Source: Pseudolysinimonas_A sp965653335 (GTDB lineage: Bacteria; Actinomycetota; Actinomycetes; Actinomycetales; Microbacteriaceae). From it: 22,199 nt of DNA. A program made the position numbers and the translations under genes. Every line of letters starts with the position of its first letter. Positions within the stretch are counted from its first letter, which is position 1. A model generated the notes under the pieces. The model ran no database searches and was not told the DNA's origin. It was given only the letters and a program-made list of their open reading frames with translations. The DNA lies in contig CBFGZU010000025.1 of NCBI GenBank assembly GCA_965653335.1, forward strand, positions 1 to 22,199, read 5' to 3'. Below, piece after piece: positions 20,156 through 22,199 of this stretch.

Positions 20156-20932
20156 ATGCTCGACCGCTTGGCCGCCGCGACGGGCACGTTGCTCGTGGTC
20201 GCGTCGCTCGCGATCATCTGGGTCGCTCGCCTCGGCGTTACCCGCGACCTCTACGTGAGCGAGCTCGGCGCGGATGGCGAGCCGACGGCCGCCTGGTTCG
20301 AGCGGGCGCTGCTGCTGCTCGTCGCGGGAGGCGTCGCGATCGCGTGGGCCGGCCGCCGCATCCGCTCGAGCGCACCCGTCTTGCGCTGGTGGCGACCGAC
20401 GCTGAGTCTCGCCGCTGCGAGTGCGTTGTTCTTCGTCGCCTCGCAGGTGCCGTGTACGAGCGGGTGCCCTGTGCCGCGGTTCGGGCCGGGGTTGTCGTGG
20501 CAGGATCTCGGGCACGTCTCGGCGGCGTCGCTCGCCTTCGCGCTCGCGGCCTGGACGATGCTGCAGTGCGCCTTCGCGGTCGGGCATCGCGCCATTCGCT
20601 GGTTCTCGCTCATCGCCGCCGTCTCGGTGGCGCTCATCGCGGCGACCGGCGGGCTCATGTCGGTATTCGACTTCTATGCCGGGATCGGCAGCCACCTCGA
20701 GTTCGTGGCGACCACTCTCGGCATCTGCTGGGTCGCGGTCTACGGCATCGCCCTGGGGGCGCAGCGACGTTCAGCGCTCGCGGCGCATCGCCCGCAGCAG
20801 GTCGTCGGCGAGAACGATGAGCCGGGCGATCTCGGCGTCGTCGCGATCGACCCAGCGGCACTCGGGTTCGCTCGACACGGGGACGAATTCCTCGTGTCGC
20901 TCCCAGACGACGAGCGTTCGCTGCGCTCCTAA
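20156..20932 (+). CDS. DUF998-like integral membrane protein with antisense C-terminal tail
   Basis: This 258-residue protein has about six membrane spans in its first 205 residues. Recognisable parts are TGTLLVVASLAIIWVARLGV, the ALLLLVAGGVAIAWAG span, SQVPCTSGCPV, the WQDLGHVSAASLAFALAAW segment, and TGGLMSVFDFYAGIGSHLEFV before the last span. That order of spans with 'D.GH..sA...F' resembles DUF998 proteins, which have no agreed function. After the last span, about 55 hydrophilic residues are read entirely antisense to the convergent nuclease gene (162-nt overlap), so this tail is probably not conserved. AGGAGG directly abuts the ATG at 20156, an unusual spacing. The TTG at 20168 is an alternative start. 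Confidence 0.7.
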   Translation: MLDRLAAATGTLLVVASLAIIWVARLGVTRDLYVSELGADGEPTAAWFERALLLLVAGGVAIAWAGRRIRSSAPVLRWWRPTLSLAAASALFFVASQVPCTSGCPVPRFGPGLSWQDLGHVSAASLAFALAAWTMLQCAFAVGHRAIRWFSLIAAVSVALIAATGGLMSVFDFYAGIGSHLEFVATTLGICWVAVYGIALGAQRRSALAAHRPQQVVGENDEPGDLGVVAIDPAALGFARHGDEFLVSLPDDERSLRS

Positions 20933-21385
20933 CACGTACTGCTGCCACCAGACTTGGCGCAGATAGTTGCGGGGGATGCCGCGCCACGAGTGCGACGTCG
21001 TCTTGATCTCGCACAGCTCGACCCGGCCGTCGACGTCGCGCAGACCGTCGGGGGTGGCGAGGTGGTCGCGGTTGCCCTCGGCGTGAAACAGGGCGCTCGA
21101 CGATCGCATCCCGTAGACGGAGCCCGCCCACCGGCCGATCGCGGGCTCGCGCAGCTTGCCGTGTTCGGTATAGGCGTTGCCGCCGAACCGGGACCCGAGC
21201 AGTTTCTCCACCGCGAGGGTCTTCACCGCGCGCTCGCTCGTCAGCCGGGCGACATCGGTCGCCGTCACGCCGCGCGCGCGGGCTTTGAGCCAGCCGATCC
21301 GATCGGTCTGATCGGCGACGATGCGATCGCGGTGGGACGCTCGCGGCTCCTCCCACAGCGGCAGCATGGGTTGCGCGATCGTCAC
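20771..21385 (-). CDS. YqaJ-like exonuclease, PD-(D/E)XK fold
   Basis: This protein of about 204 residues has the lambda-exonuclease/YqaJ layout. DRIGWLKARARGVTATDVARL near residues 28-48 corresponds to the 'R..GIgaSd' motif, HGKLREP carries a conserved Glu at residue 80, and the catalytic core is Asp113 in TPDGL with Glu126 and Lys128 in ELCEIKTT. RQVWWQQYVLG matches the Gln-containing helix after the core. Phage members degrade one DNA strand for recombination. Here no single-strand annealing protein or other phage gene is nearby, so it is a stand-alone chromosomal copy. The start is uncertain: GTG 21385 is used, with GTG 21403 and ATG 21367 as alternatives. The frame is open to 21541 but that part overlaps the divergent response regulator. 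Confidence 0.8.
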   Translation of the reverse strand: MTIAQPMLPLWEEPRASHRDRIVADQTDRIGWLKARARGVTATDVARLTSERAVKTLAVEKLLGSRFGGNAYTEHGKLREPAIGRWAGSVYGMRSSSALFHAEGNRDHLATPDGLRDVDGRVELCEIKTTSHSWRGIPRNYLRQVWWQQYVLGAQRTLVVWERHEEFVPVSSEPECRWVDRDDAEIARLIVLADDLLRAMRRER

Positions 21386-21485
21386 CGGTCCAGTCTGCGT
21401 CACGGGGCCGACACTCTGCCGCTGACGCGCGGCTCGCGGTGCGACGCGGGCGCGCGGGCGACTCCGTGCCGACGCCAAGACGACG

Positions 21486-21501
21486 CATAGGCGATTCATA
21501 G
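21486..21501 (+). promoter_or_regulatory. Direct repeat ahead of the response regulator
   Basis: CATAG occurs at 21486-21490 and again at 21497-21501, one helical turn (11 nt) apart, 22 nt before the start codon. OmpR-family regulators commonly bind direct repeats with this spacing, often at their own promoter. The repeat unit is short, so this is tentative. Confidence 0.35.
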
Positions 21502-21522
21502 CTGCGAGAGCAGAATCGAGCC

Positions 21523-22199
21523 ATGACGACCCCGACGGCATCCGCTCCGGCTCGGCTCACCCGCCCCGACGGGTCGCCGGTGCGCGCGCTCGTCGTCGAC
21601 GACGAAGCATCCCTCGGCGACCTGTTGCGCATGGCCTTGCGCTACGAGGGCTGGGACGTGCGAATCGCCGCGAACGGCCAGGATGCCCTCGCTCTGGCCC
21701 GCACCTTCTCGCCCGACGTCATCGTGCTCGACGTCATGATGCCCGGCCTCGACGGGCTCCAGGTGCTGCAGCGGCTGCGGTCGGGGGGAAGCGAGGCGCC
21801 GGTGCTCTTTCTCACGGCGAAGGATGCCGTCGACGACCGGGTCGCCGGGCTCACCGCGGGCGGCGACGACTACGTGACGAAGCCGTTCTCCCTCGACGAG
21901 GTCATCGCCCGGTTGCGCGGCCTGCTGCGCCGCAGCGCCCGCATCGTCTCGGCGGCGACCGACCCCGAAATCCGGGTGGGCGACCTCGTACTCAACGAAG
22001 AGACCTATGAGGTCGAGCGCGCCGGGGAGCCGATCTCGCTCACCGCGACCGAATTCGAGTTGCTGCGCTACCTGATGCGCAACCCGCGCCGGGTGCTGAG
22101 CAAGGCGCAGATCCTCGACCGCGTGTGGAGCTACGATTTCGGCAGCCGGTCGAGCATCGTCGAGATCTACATCTCGTATCTGCGCAAGAAGATCGACGA
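21523..22199 (+). CDS. OmpR-family response regulator, 3' end cut by the window
   Basis: The 225 visible residues include a receiver domain, with the acidic pair Asp26-Asp27, the phosphorylation site Asp70 in VIVLDVMMPG, Thr98 and Lys120 in DYVTKPF. A winged helix-turn-helix DNA-binding domain follows (LTATEFELLRYLMRNPRRVLSKAQILDRVW, then SSIVEIYISYLRKKID). The last few residues are beyond the window. It is the regulator half of a two-component system; the sensor kinase would be expected just downstream. The start at 21523 leaves about 20 residues ahead of the first strand of the receiver, a little longer than usual. It is divergent from the YqaJ-like gene. The signal sensed cannot be told from this sequence. 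Confidence 0.95.
   Translation, partial: MTTPTASAPARLTRPDGSPVRALVVDDEASLGDLLRMALRYEGWDVRIAANGQDALALARTFSPDVIVLDVMMPGLDGLQVLQRLRSGGSEAPVLFLTAKDAVDDRVAGLTAGGDDYVTKPFSLDEVIARLRGLLRRSARIVSAATDPEIRVGDLVLNEETYEVERAGEPISLTATEFELLRYLMRNPRRVLSKAQILDRVWSYDFGSRSSIVEIYISYLRKKID

Noticed and set aside
21386..21541. Upstream extension of the YqaJ-like frame to the ATG at 21541
   Set aside because: It would overlap the start of the divergent response regulator, and the added residues are low in complexity and Arg/Ala-rich.
1..22199. CRISPR array, integrase, transposase or prophage
   Set aside because: No spaced direct repeats, no recombinase or transposase motifs and no phage structural genes were seen. 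The 31-nt tandem repeat has no spacers.

Overview
The window reads as chromosomal DNA of a high-GC Gram-positive bacterium, most likely an actinomycete of the Microbacteriaceae. The basis is the strong G/C bias at third codon positions, the conserved run tRNA-Trp, secE, nusG, rplK, rplA, a NusG with a long acidic N-terminal extension, a RamB-type regulator divergent from aceA, and an LAXTG-type sortase substrate. The assignment is inferred from gene content and not from a database match.

Layout. (1) 1-111: the 3' end of murB. (2) 168-3256: a four-gene cassette of PadR repressor, GyrI-like ligand-binding protein, ABC ATPase and ABC-2 permease, resembling a drug-inducible efflux system. A 30-nt dyad lies over the promoter of the last three genes, and a half-site lies ahead of padR. 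(3) 3341-6716, minus strand: the glyoxylate shunt operon aceA, aceB, plus a small downstream gene overlapping aceB by 4 nt. The small gene looks like a shrunken adenylate kinase with an eroded P-loop. The divergent RamB-like regulator (6821-8287) faces aceA. (4) 8409-11727: a hot-dog thioesterase, a spermidine-synthase-like methyltransferase-fold protein, and a WYL regulator divergent from an epoxide hydrolase with a perfect dyad between them. (5) 11782-15090, minus strand: aspartate aminotransferase and a large secreted choice-of-anchor G protein ending in LAYTG and a membrane anchor, each bounded by a strong hairpin. (6) 15438-18199: tRNA-Trp, secE, nusG, rplK, rplA. Paired inverted repeats flank the presumed rplK promoter, a candidate L1-binding hairpin lies in the leader, and a very strong terminator follows. 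(7) 18336-22199: a zinc-free quinone-oxidoreductase-like enzyme, two small integral membrane proteins (Pr6Pr-like and DUF998-like), a YqaJ-type nuclease on the opposite strand, and the start of an OmpR-family response regulator that runs off the window.

How the genes fit together. The aceA/aceB/regulator block is a self-contained acetate and fatty-acid utilisation module. The PadR block is probably a xenobiotic efflux module. The tRNA-Trp to rplA block is core translation and secretion machinery. I see no phage, transposase, integrase or CRISPR array. The most unusual item is the adenylate-kinase-like remnant coupled to malate synthase. After it come the regulatory dyads and the repeat pair around the rplK promoter.
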